A stretch of DNA of 12,792 nt from Solirubrobacterales bacterium. GTDB lineage: Bacteria; Actinomycetota; Thermoleophilia; Solirubrobacterales; Solirubrobacteraceae. The notes below the pieces were generated by a model that saw nothing but the letters and a program-made list of their open reading frames with translations, did not search any database and was not told the origin of the DNA. The stretch is taken from NCBI GenBank assembly GCA_013695395.1, contig JACDAP010000533.1, positions 1-12,792 on the forward strand. Reading direction: 5' to 3'. Of the stretch, positions 1-12,491 are shown one piece after another. Numbering within the stretch: the stretch's first letter is position 1; each line of letters begins with the position of its first letter. A program made the translations under genes and the position numbers.

Positions 1-211
1 CCTTGCGCGACACGGACAGCCCGAGGCGCGGTCCGGCGTCGAGCTCCGGAGTTCCCGACTGCTCGCCACGAGGGAACACGTGAAGGACGATGAAGCGGTT
101 CCCGTGCGAGCGACCCTGGCGATAGACCCGCTCGAACTCCGCCGACCGCGACAGCCGCCCGCGCTTCGCCTTGGGGCGAGCGGCGCCGGTGGGCCGGGCG
201 GCCTCGGCCAC
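1..211 (-). CDS. rnpA: RnpA, protein component of ribonuclease P (partial, C-terminus outside window)
   Basis: The minus-strand translation from a GTG at 209-211 gives 70 residues before the window ends. It reads RGRLSRSAEFERVYRQGRS, then GNRFIVLHVFPRG, then PRLGLSVSRK, the conserved N-terminal half of the RnpA family. RnpA binds the catalytic RNA of RNase P and helps recognise the 5' leader of pre-tRNA in the cytoplasm. The GTG overlaps the TAG stop of rpmH by one base (TAGTG), so translation is probably coupled to rpmH. A short Ala/Arg/Pro-rich extension (about 15 residues) precedes the conserved core. The gene is expected to continue left of position 1 for about 40-60 more residues. Seen directly: frame and motifs. 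Known: the rpmH-rnpA pairing beside dnaA is standard in bacteria. Confidence 0.9.
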   Translation of the reverse strand, partial: MAEAARPTGAARPKAKRGRLSRSAEFERVYRQGRSHGNRFIVLHVFPRGEQSGTPELDAGPRLGLSVSRK

Positions 212-354
212 TACGAGTCCGAGACGGAGAGCCGCTTGCGACCCTTGTCGCGGCGGCGCTTGAGCACCGCGCGTCCGGCGCGGGTGGACATGCGCTCGCG
301 GAACCCGTGCGTACGGGCGCGCTTGCGCTTCTTCGGCTGGTAGGTGCGCTTCAT
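211..354 (-). CDS. rpmH: 50S ribosomal protein L34
   Basis: A 47-residue, very basic protein starting at the ATG at 352-354. It begins [20 protein letters not shown] and continues [20 protein letters not shown], the near-invariant L34 signature. L34 is a small structural protein of the large ribosomal subunit that contacts 23S rRNA. Length matches the family (44-50 residues). A longer reading frame exists upstream, but the L34 motif begins exactly at this ATG. There is no strong Shine-Dalgarno just upstream. A possible -10 (TACAGT) lies about 48 bases before the start. It is transcribed divergently from dnaA and overlaps the rnpA start by one base. Confidence 0.97.
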   Translation of the reverse strand: MKRTYQPKKRKRARTHGFRERMSTRAGRAVLKRRRDKGRKRLSVSDS

Positions 355-401
355 GGCAGAGGCTCTGGGGTCGGCGCCGTCCGACTGACGGCGGGTCCTC
401 C

Positions 402-407
402 ACTGTA
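402..407 (-). promoter_or_regulatory. Possible -10 hexamer for rpmH-rnpA
   Basis: On the minus strand this reads TACAGT, which fits the TANNNT -10 pattern, about 48 bases upstream of the rpmH ATG. No convincing -35 is seen at 16-18 bp. It is offered only because rpmH must be driven from this gap. Confidence 0.25.
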
Positions 408-411
408 GCCA

Positions 412-431
412 GAACCGGCCCGAACCGGCCC
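412..431. repeat. Tandem direct repeat GAACCGGCCC x2
   Basis: Two perfect, adjacent 10-bp copies (412-421 and 422-431) lie in the divergent rpmH/dnaA intergenic region, just upstream of the possible rpmH -10. Each copy contains the palindromic core CCGG. They could be regulator sites or chance in GC-rich DNA. The rest of the 355-647 gap shows no canonical DnaA box and no small gene that I can support. Confidence 0.35.
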
Positions 432-555
432 GCGGCGCAGTTCCGTCCACTCCGTGTGCATCGCCCGCGTTCACACGGCCCCGGCGGTTTCTGTCGCGAT
501 TTGCGCGCTCGACGTGCGACCCACCGCCGACAGCCCCCGGCGGCCTCGGACCTCC

Positions 556-564
556 TGATAGGTT
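556..564 (+). promoter_or_regulatory. Possible extended -10 promoter for dnaA
   Basis: TGATAGGTT fits the extended -10 pattern TGnTANNNT. It would place the transcript start near 571, about 77 bases before the dnaA GTG. There is no good -35 hexamer at 16-18 bp, which extended -10 promoters tolerate. A GGAGGAA Shine-Dalgarno-like stretch (626-632) lies between this site and the start codon. Confidence 0.3.
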
Positions 565-647
565 GCCGGACCCGGCGGGCCCTCGCGGACCGCCCTCCTC
601 GCCACCCGTCTGCTGCACGCCTCCCGGAGGAACCGCTTCCCCCTGCC

Positions 648-2042
648 GTGACCCAGGATCTTTCGTTCATCTGGCCCGCCGTGCAGGACCTGCTCCGGCG
701 CACGCTCTCCGAGTCGACCTTCGAGGTCTGGATCGCTCCCTTGCGCCCGCTCGCGATCGACGGTCCGGTGATCCGGGTCGGTGCCCCGCCGGAGATCCGC
801 GACTGGGTAGCCGACCGCTTCGCCGCCCCGCTCGACGCCGCCGCCCGGGCCGTCCTTGGAGCCGGTGCGTCCGTCGACCTGGTACCCGATCGCCCCGGGG
901 CGATCCACCCGTCCTCGGCCACACCCGGCGCTCCGACGTCCGGGCACGTCCCGTCCGAGCCCGACGTCGAGCTGAACCCGAAGTTCACGTTCGGCCAGTT
1001 CGTCATCGGCGATGCCAACCGGTTCGCGCACGCGGCTGCGCTGGCGGTCGCCGAACTCCCGGGTCAGGCGTACAACCCGCTCTTCATCTACGGCCCTCCC
1101 GGGGTGGGCAAGACGCATCTGCTCCACTCGATCGCCGCGTACGTTCGCGAGTTCGGTGCCGGGCTCACCGCTCGCTACACGACGGTCGAGCGCTTCACCA
1201 ACGCCTTCGTCGCGTCTCTGCGCGGCGACGCAAGCGCTCGGGAGCGCTTCAAGGAGCACTTCCGCCGCGTCGACGTGCTGCTGATCGACGACGTGCAGTT
1301 CCTCCAGAAGAAGACGAAGACCGAGGAGGAGTTCTTCCACACGTTCAACGCGCTGCGCGAGTCCGGCTCCCAGCTCGTCCTGACCTCCGACTGCCTGCCG
1401 CGTGATCTCAGGGCGCTGGAGGACCGGATGCGCGAGCGGTTCGAGTCCGGCCTCGTCACCGACATCAAGGCGCCCGATCCGGCCACCCGGACGACTGTGC
1501 TGCGCAAGCGGGTCCAGCACGACGGTGTCCGACTTGCCGAGCCGGCCGCGCTCGAGGTCATCGCCGAGCGGATCCCGACGAACATCCGTGCGCTGGAGGG
1601 CGCCCTGATCCGCGTGGTCGCGTTCGGCTCTCTCACCGGCCGGCCGATCACGGCCGCTCTGGCGACGGAGGTCCTCGACGGCCTCTACGGGCCCCAGGAG
1701 CCCCGGAGGATCGGGGGAACCGTCCGCGGCGGACCGGGCTTCGGCCTGCGCGAGATCACGGTGGAGAGCGTCCAGGAGATCGTCTGCGAGAGCTTCGGTC
1801 TCTCACGCGACGAGCTCGTCTCCGCCAGCCGGACCGCGCGGGTCACCTGGCCGCGCCACGTCGCCATGTACCTCGCCCGCGAGCACACGCAGGAGTCCTT
1901 GCCCGCGATCGGCCAGGCCTTCGGCGGCCGCAACCACACCACCGTGATGCACGCCGTCCGCAAGACGACCGAGCGACTGGCCGACGACCCCGAGGCCTTC
2001 CGGGCTGTGCAGAAGCTGAGCGCCCGGCTGACCGGTGCGTAG
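648..2042 (+). CDS. dnaA: Chromosomal replication initiator protein DnaA
   Basis: A 464-residue AAA+ ATPase that binds oriC and opens the duplex to start replication. Domain I is residues 1-80, with the typical [11 protein letters not shown] segment. A short Pro/Ser/Gly-rich linker follows (about 80-110). The AAA+ core has Walker A GPPGVGKT at 149-156, Walker B VLLIDD at 210-215, sensor I LVLTSD near 243-248, the arginine-finger region [10 protein letters not shown] near 260-269 and sensor [14 protein letters not shown] at 312-323. Domain IV, the DNA-binding helix-turn-helix, ends with the signature [11 protein letters not shown] at 426-436. The frame is open further upstream, but that part is not DnaA-like. 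GTG at 648 is the only sensible start codon before domain I. The nearest Shine-Dalgarno-like GGAGG (626-630) is 17 bases away, longer than ideal, so the exact start is moderately sure. Confidence 0.96.
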   Translation: MTQDLSFIWPAVQDLLRRTLSESTFEVWIAPLRPLAIDGPVIRVGAPPEIRDWVADRFAAPLDAAARAVLGAGASVDLVPDRPGAIHPSSATPGAPTSGHVPSEPDVELNPKFTFGQFVIGDANRFAHAAALAVAELPGQAYNPLFIYGPPGVGKTHLLHSIAAYVREFGAGLTARYTTVERFTNAFVASLRGDASARERFKEHFRRVDVLLIDDVQFLQKKTKTEEEFFHTFNALRESGSQLVLTSDCLPRDLRALEDRMRERFESGLVTDIKAPDPATRTTVLRKRVQHDGVRLAEPAALEVIAERIPTNIRALEGALIRVVAFGSLTGRPITAALATEVLDGLYGPQEPRRIGGTVRGGPGFGLREITVESVQEIVCESFGLSRDELVSASRTARVTWPRHVAMYLAREHTQESLPAIGQAFGGRNHTTVMHAVRKTTERLADDPEAFRAVQKLSARLTGA

Positions 2043-2174
2043 GTCAGACCGATGCTCCTGACAGGATCTGCACAGCCTCAGCGACCGCACCGGGCATCAT
2101 CCGCCCCAGGATTCCGGCTCGCGTCGTCGTTCTGCACACATCAACACCCCCTATGACTGCTCCTTCCTTCCTTC
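2006..2174. other. Candidate oriC with variant DnaA-box-like sites
   Basis: The dnaA-dnaN gap plus the last codons of dnaA. Three sites share the core TCTGCACA: 2006-2014 (minus strand, TTCTGCACA), 2066-2074 (plus, ATCTGCACA) and 2130-2138 (plus, TTCTGCACA). The first and third are identical and match the consensus TTATNCACA at 8 of 9 positions. Spacing is about 60 and 64 bp, near six helical turns. After them comes a less GC-rich stretch (2137-2175) with a TTCC triplicate at 2163-2174, a possible unwinding region. Location beside dnaA is the usual place for an actinobacterial origin. No perfect TTATCCACA or TTGTCCACA box was found, so the call rests on position and the repeated variant site. 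Confidence 0.45.
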
Positions 2175-2187
2175 AGAGGTACTCATC

Positions 2188-3300
2188 GTGAAGTTGTCAA
2201 CCACGAGCACCGAACTGCTCGGTCAGCTCCAGACCGCCTCGCGGGTCGCCTCGACCCGCAGCGCCGTCCAGGCCCTATCGGGCGTCCAGATCCACGCGGC
2301 CGCCGGTGTCGTCGAGCTCCGCGCCACCGACATGGAGGTCGGGCTCCGGGTCCCGCTCATCGCCCAGGTCGAGCAGGAGGGCACAGTCGTGCTGCCGGCC
2401 CGCCTGCTCCTCGACGTCGCCCGGCAGCTCCCGAGCGGCTCGCTGACGCTCGAGCTGCGCAGCGCCGAGCAGGATGTCGAGATCATCTGCGGGCCCGCCC
2501 GCTTCCACCTGCGCACGCTTCGCACCGAGGACTTCCCCCCGCTACCCGACCCCGGTGGCGATCAGGTCGTCCACCTGCCCGCCAAGGCGTTCACCGAGAC
2601 GATCGCCAAGGTCGCCCGCTCGGCCTCGCGCGACGAGACCAGGCCGATCCTGACCGGCATCCTCGTGAGCGCTTCGGGCACGGAACTGCGGATGGTCGCG
2701 ACCGACTCCTACCGGCTCTCGGTGAAGGAGACCCGCCTCGAGGTGCCGGTCGACGGCGGCTTCGAGGCCAACGTCCCGGCGCGTGCCCTTCAGGAGCTCG
2801 AGCGCATCGTCTCCGGCGGCCCGGAGACCGAAACGATCGAGATCGGCGTCCGGGCCAACCAGGTCGTCTTCAAGGCAGGTGACGTCGTGCTGAGCTCCCG
2901 CCTGATCGACGGCCAGTTCCCGAACTACCGACAGCTGCTGCCCGAGACCTACGAGCACGAGCTGAGCGTCGACGGAGCCGAGCTCGTCGGCGTCGTGCGG
3001 CGGATCGCGCTCATGGCCCAGAAGAACGCACCGCTGCGCCTCGCGTTCAGCGAGGGCGAGCTGACGATCTCGGCGCAGACGCCGGACGTCGGCGAGGCCT
3101 CGGAGCCGATGCCGGTGCCGTTCAGCGGCGAGCCGTTCGAGATCGGCTTCAACCCGGACTTCCTGCGCGACGGCGTCGAGTCCGTCGAGTCCGGCGATGT
3201 CGTCCTGAAGCTGATTTCTCCCCTCCGGCCCGGCCTGATCGAGGCCGGGGACGGGTCGGGCTTCCTCTACCTGATCATGCCGATCCGCCTGAACGTCTGA
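2188..3300 (+). CDS. dnaN: DNA polymerase III beta subunit (sliding clamp)
   Basis: A 370-residue protein forming the dimeric ring that tethers replicative polymerase to DNA. It starts with GTG at 2188, seven bases after an AGAGGT Shine-Dalgarno (2175-2180), giving MKLSTTSTELLGQLQTASRV, a typical clamp N-terminus. Three repeated clamp domains of about 120 residues each fit the length. Recognisable parts are DETRPILTGILV with VATDSYRLS in the middle domain and GSGFLYLIMPIRLNV at the end, matching the family's conserved MP(M/I)RL C-terminus that forms the client-protein pocket. It sits between the putative origin and recF, with only four bases to the recF start, so it is probably co-transcribed with recF and dciA. 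Confidence 0.97.
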   Translation: MKLSTTSTELLGQLQTASRVASTRSAVQALSGVQIHAAAGVVELRATDMEVGLRVPLIAQVEQEGTVVLPARLLLDVARQLPSGSLTLELRSAEQDVEIICGPARFHLRTLRTEDFPPLPDPGGDQVVHLPAKAFTETIAKVARSASRDETRPILTGILVSASGTELRMVATDSYRLSVKETRLEVPVDGGFEANVPARALQELERIVSGGPETETIEIGVRANQVVFKAGDVVLSSRLIDGQFPNYRQLLPETYEHELSVDGAELVGVVRRIALMAQKNAPLRLAFSEGELTISAQTPDVGEASEPMPVPFSGEPFEIGFNPDFLRDGVESVESGDVVLKLISPLRPGLIEAGDGSGFLYLIMPIRLNV

Positions 3301-3304
3301 CCTG

Positions 3305-4414
3305 ATGCGAGTCGACCGGCTGCGGGTGCGCGACTTCCGTAGCCACGCCTCGGCCGACGTGCGTCTCGGCGCCGGCCTCACGGTCGTCCACGGGCGCAAC
3401 GGGGCCGGGAAGACGAACCTGCTCGAGGCGCTCTACTTCGGTTGCACCGGCCGCTCGTGCAGGACCGGGAACGAGCGCGAGCTGCTGCGTTTCGACGCCC
3501 AGGCGCTCCGGGTCGAGGTCAGCACGACCGACGCGAGGGAGGACACCCACGAGCTCTACGTCGCCTTTCAGCCGGGGGAGGAGAAGCGCCTGCGGGTGGA
3601 CGGGGCGCCGGTGGAGCGGCTGCTCGACGCGCCGGGCCGTCCACTGGTGAGCGTCTTCCTCCCGGAGCGGCTGGAGCTCGTGAAGGGCCCGCCGGCCCTG
3701 CGGCGGTCGCATCTCGACGCGCTGGTGACCGGGCTCTGGCCGACGCGCACCCAGACCAGGAAGCAGTACGCCGCCGCGCTCGCCCAGCGCAACGCGCTGC
3801 TCGGAAGGCTGCGGACGGGCGGGGGCTCGCGGAGCTCGATGGCGGCCTGGGACGCCGAGCTCGCCCGCCACGGCATCGCGCTGCGGGAGGACCGGGCGGC
3901 GGCCGTCGCCAAGATCGCGGCGCGGTTCGTGACGATCGCTCGGGAGCTCGGACTCGACGGCGAGCCGGAGCTCAGATACCGACCGCGGACGAAGGCCGCC
4001 GACGCCGACGCTTTCGCCCTCGAGCTCGCCGAGCGCCTGGACTCCGACCTGGACCGCGGCTTCACCCAGCATGGGCCGCACCGGGACGATCTCGGGCTGC
4101 TGCGCGACGGGCGCGAGCTGAAGGTCTACGGCTCTCAGGGCGAACAGCGGCTCGGGCTGCTCGCGCTGCTGTTGGCCGAGCGCGAGGCGCTGGCCGACGA
4201 GCGCGGGGCAGCGCCGCTCCTCCTGCTCGACGACGTCATGAGCGAGCTCGACGCCGACCGGCGCGCACTGCTCGTCGCGCGGGTGACGGCGACCGGGCAG
4301 GCCCTCATCACGACGACGGACCTCGCGCACGTCCCCGGCGGCGACGCACACGATGTGACCCGGCTCGAGGTCGCCGGCGGCGTCGTGGCGGAGCTCGTCG
4401 AGGGGGTGGGATGA
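3305..4414 (+). CDS. recF: DNA replication and repair protein RecF
   Basis: A 369-residue SMC/ABC-type ATPase of the RecFOR pathway, which loads RecA at single-strand gaps. Walker A GRNGAGKT is at residues 30-37, the conserved GPHRDD at 257-262, the ABC signature YGSQGEQR at 275-282, and Walker B LLLLDD with DVMSELD at 305-316. The N-terminal MRVDRLRVRDFRSH is the usual RecF start. The length matches the family (about 360-380). The ATG is four bases after the dnaN stop. The TGA stop overlaps the next gene's ATG as ATGA, implying translational coupling on one transcript. Nothing is missing in the key motifs, so it should be functional. Confidence 0.96.
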   Translation: MRVDRLRVRDFRSHASADVRLGAGLTVVHGRNGAGKTNLLEALYFGCTGRSCRTGNERELLRFDAQALRVEVSTTDAREDTHELYVAFQPGEEKRLRVDGAPVERLLDAPGRPLVSVFLPERLELVKGPPALRRSHLDALVTGLWPTRTQTRKQYAAALAQRNALLGRLRTGGGSRSSMAAWDAELARHGIALREDRAAAVAKIAARFVTIARELGLDGEPELRYRPRTKAADADAFALELAERLDSDLDRGFTQHGPHRDDLGLLRDGRELKVYGSQGEQRLGLLALLLAEREALADERGAAPLLLLDDVMSELDADRRALLVARVTATGQALITTTDLAHVPGGDAHDVTRLEVAGGVVAELVEGVG

Positions 4415-4740
4415 AGCACCGCCGGACGCCGCGACGGCTCGGAGGCGATGCGGGAGCGCTCGGGCGCCTCGTGCAGGAGCTGCAGCCGCGCTCACCGCTG
4501 GCGGACGTCCAGCGGGTCTGGCCGGAGGCCGTCGGCCCCGGGCTCTCCGCGCACGCCACGCCCACGGCCGCGGTCGCCGGCGTGGTGAGCGTGACGTGCG
4601 AGAGCGCCGTCTGGGCGCAGGAGCTGACGCTCATGGCGGGCGAGTTGGTCGGGGCGCTCAACGGGCGGCTCGGCGCTGGGACCGTGCGTGAGCTGCGCTG
4701 CTCCGTCGCCCCGGGGCGCGCCTGGGTCCGACCGACCTGA
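4411..4740 (+). CDS. dciA: DciA/DUF721-family protein (putative replicative helicase loader)
   Basis: A 109-residue protein whose ATG overlaps the recF stop (ATGA). The core PLADVQRVWPEAVG, followed by SVTCESAVWAQELTLMAGEL and a short C-terminal strand region, is the DUF721 pattern (V...W..vvG, then v.v.S..WaqeL). DUF721 proteins were identified as DciA, the ancestral loader or activator of replicative DnaB helicase in bacteria lacking DnaC/DnaI. Position between recF and gyrB is typical for actinobacteria. This copy is compact: little beyond the DUF721 core, without the long N-terminal extension seen in some actinobacterial relatives. The N-terminus is Arg-rich (KHRRTPRRL), consistent with DNA binding. 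The function is inferred from the family, not tested here. Confidence 0.85.
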   Translation: MKHRRTPRRLGGDAGALGRLVQELQPRSPLADVQRVWPEAVGPGLSAHATPTAAVAGVVSVTCESAVWAQELTLMAGELVGALNGRLGAGTVRELRCSVAPGRAWVRPT

Positions 4741-4800
4741 GAGATGGTGCAGAAACCCTGCAATCATCGGACTTTCCGAGGGAGTTATGGCACCCCGGAG

Positions 4801-4809
4801 TGGTATAGT
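4801..4809 (+). promoter_or_regulatory. Extended -10 promoter for gyrB
   Basis: TGGTATAGT fits the extended -10 form TGnTATAAT with one mismatch (TATAGT at 4804-4809), in an intergenic stretch clearly less GC-rich than its surroundings. It predicts a transcript start near 4815-4817. No good -35 lies at 16-18 bp. It separates gyrB transcription from the dnaN-recF-dciA operon. A small TGCAG/CTGCA hairpin at 4748-4762 lies upstream, just after the dciA stop. Confidence 0.5.
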
Positions 4810-4811
4810 GA

Positions 4812-7316
<2,505 letters not shown>

Positions 7317-7330
7317 GCGAACTGACGATC

Positions 7331-7345
7331 CGGGGCTCCGCCCCG
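7331..7345 (+). other. Short hairpin in the gyrB-gyrA gap
   Basis: CGGGGC (7331-7336) and GCCCCG (7340-7345) form a perfect 6-bp stem with a TCC loop, 14 bases after the gyrB stop. Only two T residues follow, so it is a poor terminator. It may be an mRNA-stability or processing element between the two gyrase genes. Its stem resembles the arms of the hairpin upstream of gyrB. Confidence 0.4.
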
Positions 7346-7373
7346 TTCTCCCACAAGAAGGATGAGGTGACCC

Positions 7374-11243
<3,870 letters not shown>

Positions 11244-11251
11244 GGCACGGG

Positions 11252-11284
11252 CGGGCGGCGCGGCTCCTGACGGGCCGCCGCCCG
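11252..11284 (+). terminator. GC-rich hairpin after gyrA, possible terminator without T-tract
   Basis: CGGGCGGCG (11252-11260) and CGCCGCCCG (11276-11284) form a perfect 9-bp stem with a 15-base loop, nine bases after the gyrA stop and 26 bases before the next start codon. No T-tract follows. Such stems are common in high-GC actinobacteria and may end or slow transcription. It may only reduce read-through into the membrane-protein gene. Confidence 0.4.
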
Positions 11285-11310
11285 GATCGACCGTCCACTC
11301 CGGGGCGGGC

Positions 11311-12054
11311 ATGACCGGCGTCGCGGGGGCGACGTACGCTCCCCTCGGCTCGCGTAGTGCCGCCGCGATCGTGGCGCTCTACGTGAAGGTCGGGGCGTGC
11401 GTGCTGGCGATCGGGGCCGACGTGGGCCGGATCGTCGTGGCCGGCCGCCTCGAGGACGGCAGGGCGCTCCCCGACGACCTCTCCGCCGCCGACCAGCTGG
11501 TCGCCTTCGGAGCGCTGGTGGAGCTGGTGGCGTTCCTCGTCGCGGCCGCGCTGTTCCTGCGCTGGCAGGTTCGCGCGCACCGCAACCTGGTCTCGCTCGG
11601 CGCCGGGACGCAGCGGGTGGGGGCGGGGGTCGGCGCGTGGTTCGTCCCGGGGCTGAACCTGGTCGCACCGCGCCGGCTCATGATCTCGCTCTGGCGCGCG
11701 GGCGAGCCCGGGCGCGGCGCGCCACGCCTGTTCGGTGTCTGGTGGGCGGTCTGGCTGGTCGCGGTGATCGCGGTGCTGGCGGCGTGGACGCTCCTCGGAG
11801 ACGCGGCTGACGTCGCGGAGCGGCAGCGCATCGACACGCTCCGAGCACTCGCAACCGCGCTCTCGGCGGTCGCGGCGGGTCTCGCCATCGCCGTTGTCGC
11901 GCGCACGAGCGCGCGCCAGGAGCGGCGTGCCGCGGAGACCGGGGCGCCACGGGCGGCCGTCTCTACTGCGGACACCGACCAGACGCCCGGAGGGCTCGCG
12001 GTGGTGAGCGAGGAGCACGAGCGCGCGACTCGTACGCGGCCCCCGGGAGCTTGA
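11311..12054 (+). CDS. DUF4328 domain-containing multi-pass membrane protein
   Basis: A 247-residue protein of unknown function from the ATG at 11311. Hydrophobic segments lie at about 17-38, 63-84, 104-120 (possibly re-entrant), 140-163 and 177-198, and the roughly 45-residue C-terminal tail is charged (Glu/Arg-rich), likely cytoplasmic. The central RWQVRAHRNLVSLGA, then GAGVGAWFVPGLNLVAPRRL and SLWRA, matches the DUF4328 pattern (R.h.N...lG, W.vP..N...P......lW), a family found mostly in actinobacteria. The frame is open upstream into gyrA, but the ATG lies just after the gyrA hairpin and precedes the first hydrophobic segment. The Shine-Dalgarno is weak (GGGGCGGG at 11302-11309). Its neighbour gyrA gives no functional clue. 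Membrane location is inferred from hydrophobicity. Confidence 0.8.
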   Translation: MTGVAGATYAPLGSRSAAAIVALYVKVGACVLAIGADVGRIVVAGRLEDGRALPDDLSAADQLVAFGALVELVAFLVAAALFLRWQVRAHRNLVSLGAGTQRVGAGVGAWFVPGLNLVAPRRLMISLWRAGEPGRGAPRLFGVWWAVWLVAVIAVLAAWTLLGDAADVAERQRIDTLRALATALSAVAAGLAIAVVARTSARQERRAAETGAPRAAVSTADTDQTPGGLAVVSEEHERATRTRPPGA

Positions 12055-12142
12055 ACCCGCGCGCTCGGCCGGTCGCCGGACACGGTGGCGCAGCGGGTCC
12101 GAACCCGGGCGCGTATCCACTCGAATGCCGTCGGGTGCCGGT

Positions 12143-12150
12143 GCTACCTT
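12143..12150 (+). promoter_or_regulatory. Possible promoter of the leader/RNA element (weak)
   Basis: TACCTT at 12145-12150 fits TANNNT, with TG two bases before it (12142-12143). A TCGAAT-like -35 lies at 12121-12126 (18-bp spacing, about half matching TTGACA). It would start a transcript near 12157, just ahead of the 16S-tail-complementary stretch. The same bases could instead be the 5' arm of a CCTTTC/GAAAGG stem, so this is only one reading. Confidence 0.25.
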
Positions 12151-12359
12151 TCGCTCACCAGAGAAAGGAGGTGGTCCGTATCGGTAGTGACAGTTTTTGC
12201 GGGACCCTGGAGGTGCCCGGCCGCTAGGTCGAGCAGGTTGGAGCCATCTGGCGAATCCAACCCGGGCCACCGTCGACGACCCCACCGGGCATGGTCCCAC
12301 CGGGGCAGCACCGGGACGTCGAAGTAGATCCAGCCAAGCAGCAGCCGGAGGGCGCCCAT
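12144..12359 (-). CDS. Possible small hypothetical protein (doubtful)
   Basis: A 71-residue minus-strand frame from the ATG at 12357-12359, preceded by GGAGGA about ten bases upstream. It begins MGALRLLLGWIYFDVPVLPRW, a short hydrophobic stretch, then basic WGRRRW. Third-position GC is about 85 percent over the first 34 codons but about 65 percent over the rest, where it runs through the stem-loop region, below the neighbouring genes. The frame is open to 12482. I recognise no family. It conflicts with the plus-strand RNA reading of the same DNA, and at most one of the two is likely to be real. Confidence 0.2.
   Translation of the reverse strand: MGALRLLLGWIYFDVPVLPRWDHARWGRRRWPGLDSPDGSNLLDLAAGHLQGPAKTVTTDTDHLLSLVSER
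12147..12317 (+). ncRNA. Candidate structured RNA or long mRNA leader with 16S-tail complement
   Basis: Between the DUF4328 gene and the secreted-protein gene. AGAAAGGAGGTGGTC (12162-12176) pairs over 15 bases, with one G-U, with the usual actinobacterial 16S rRNA 3' tail, yet no ATG/GTG/TTG lies 5-10 bases after its GGAGG core. CCTTTC (12147-12152) can pair with GAAAGG (12163-12168) and hide it. Downstream is a strong hairpin, GGTTGGA (12236-12242) with TCCAACC (12256-12262), whose inner GCC/GGC pair leaves an ATCT loop and a GAA bulge. It is flanked by a second helix, GGTGCCCG (12212-12219) with CGGG and CACC (12263-12271, one bulged C). GTCCC (12294-12298) can pair with GGGAC (12313-12317). 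It matches no RNA family that I recognise. The strand is inferred from the 16S-tail match. The rest of 12055-12491 holds only weak short hairpins. Confidence 0.35.
12171..12227 (+). CDS. Possible 18-codon leader peptide
   Basis: GTG at 12171 lies inside the GGAGGTG stretch and opens a short frame, MVRIGSDSFCGTLEVPGR, ending in TAG at 12225-12227, just before the main stem-loops. A Shine-Dalgarno for this GTG would have to be the upstream AGAAAG, which is too close, so initiation would be inefficient. Codon third positions are less GC-rich (13 of 18) than in the known genes here. If translated, it could couple ribosome position to folding of the downstream hairpins. It may equally be chance. 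Confidence 0.18.
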   Translation: MVRIGSDSFCGTLEVPGR

Positions 12360-12433
12360 GTCGAGGGCGTCCTCCGTGCGTTCGGGCCCGTCCCCCCGGT
12401 GCGGGTGATCCGTAGGCTGAGCGTCCTGTGCGT

Positions 12434-12447
12434 GCGCGCTTGCGCGC
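12434..12447. repeat. Inverted repeat GCGCGC-TT-GCGCGC
   Basis: A perfect 6-bp inverted repeat with a two-base centre, 44 bp upstream of the secreted-protein ATG. As DNA it could be an operator; as RNA the loop is too tight for the full stem. It could be chance in such GC-rich sequence. Confidence 0.25.
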
Positions 12448-12491
12448 CCGTGAGACGTTTCCCGACCCACCGAACGGGGCAAGTCGACCAG

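Noticed and set aside
456..647. N-terminal extension of DnaA from an upstream ATG
   Set aside because: The 64 extra residues are Arg/Pro-rich and unlike DnaA domain I. The GTG at 648 gives the normal length and N-terminus.
3275..4495. Minus-strand open frame opposite recF
   Set aside because: Shadow of recF, without recognisable motifs.
12047..12121. tRNA-like sequence (GGTTCAAGCTC on the minus strand; GGCGCAGC and GGTCCGAACC on the plus strand)
   Set aside because: T-loop-like bases occur, but the T-stem pairs fail beyond three positions and no acceptor, D-arm and anticodon set can be drawn on either strand.
12113..12121. GTATCCACT resembling a DnaA box
   Set aside because: Only seven of nine positions match TTATCCACA, it is single, and it lies 10 kb from dnaA, so it is probably chance.
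12236..12262. Known riboswitch classes (cyclic-di-AMP, cyclic-di-GMP, cobalamin) upstream of the secreted protein
   Set aside because: The characteristic conserved core bases of these classes are not present; only generic stem-loops are seen.
12085..12327. 80-residue plus-strand open frame across the structured region
   Set aside because: Arg/Ser/Pro-rich, no plausible start context, and poor codon use; most likely a chance frame.
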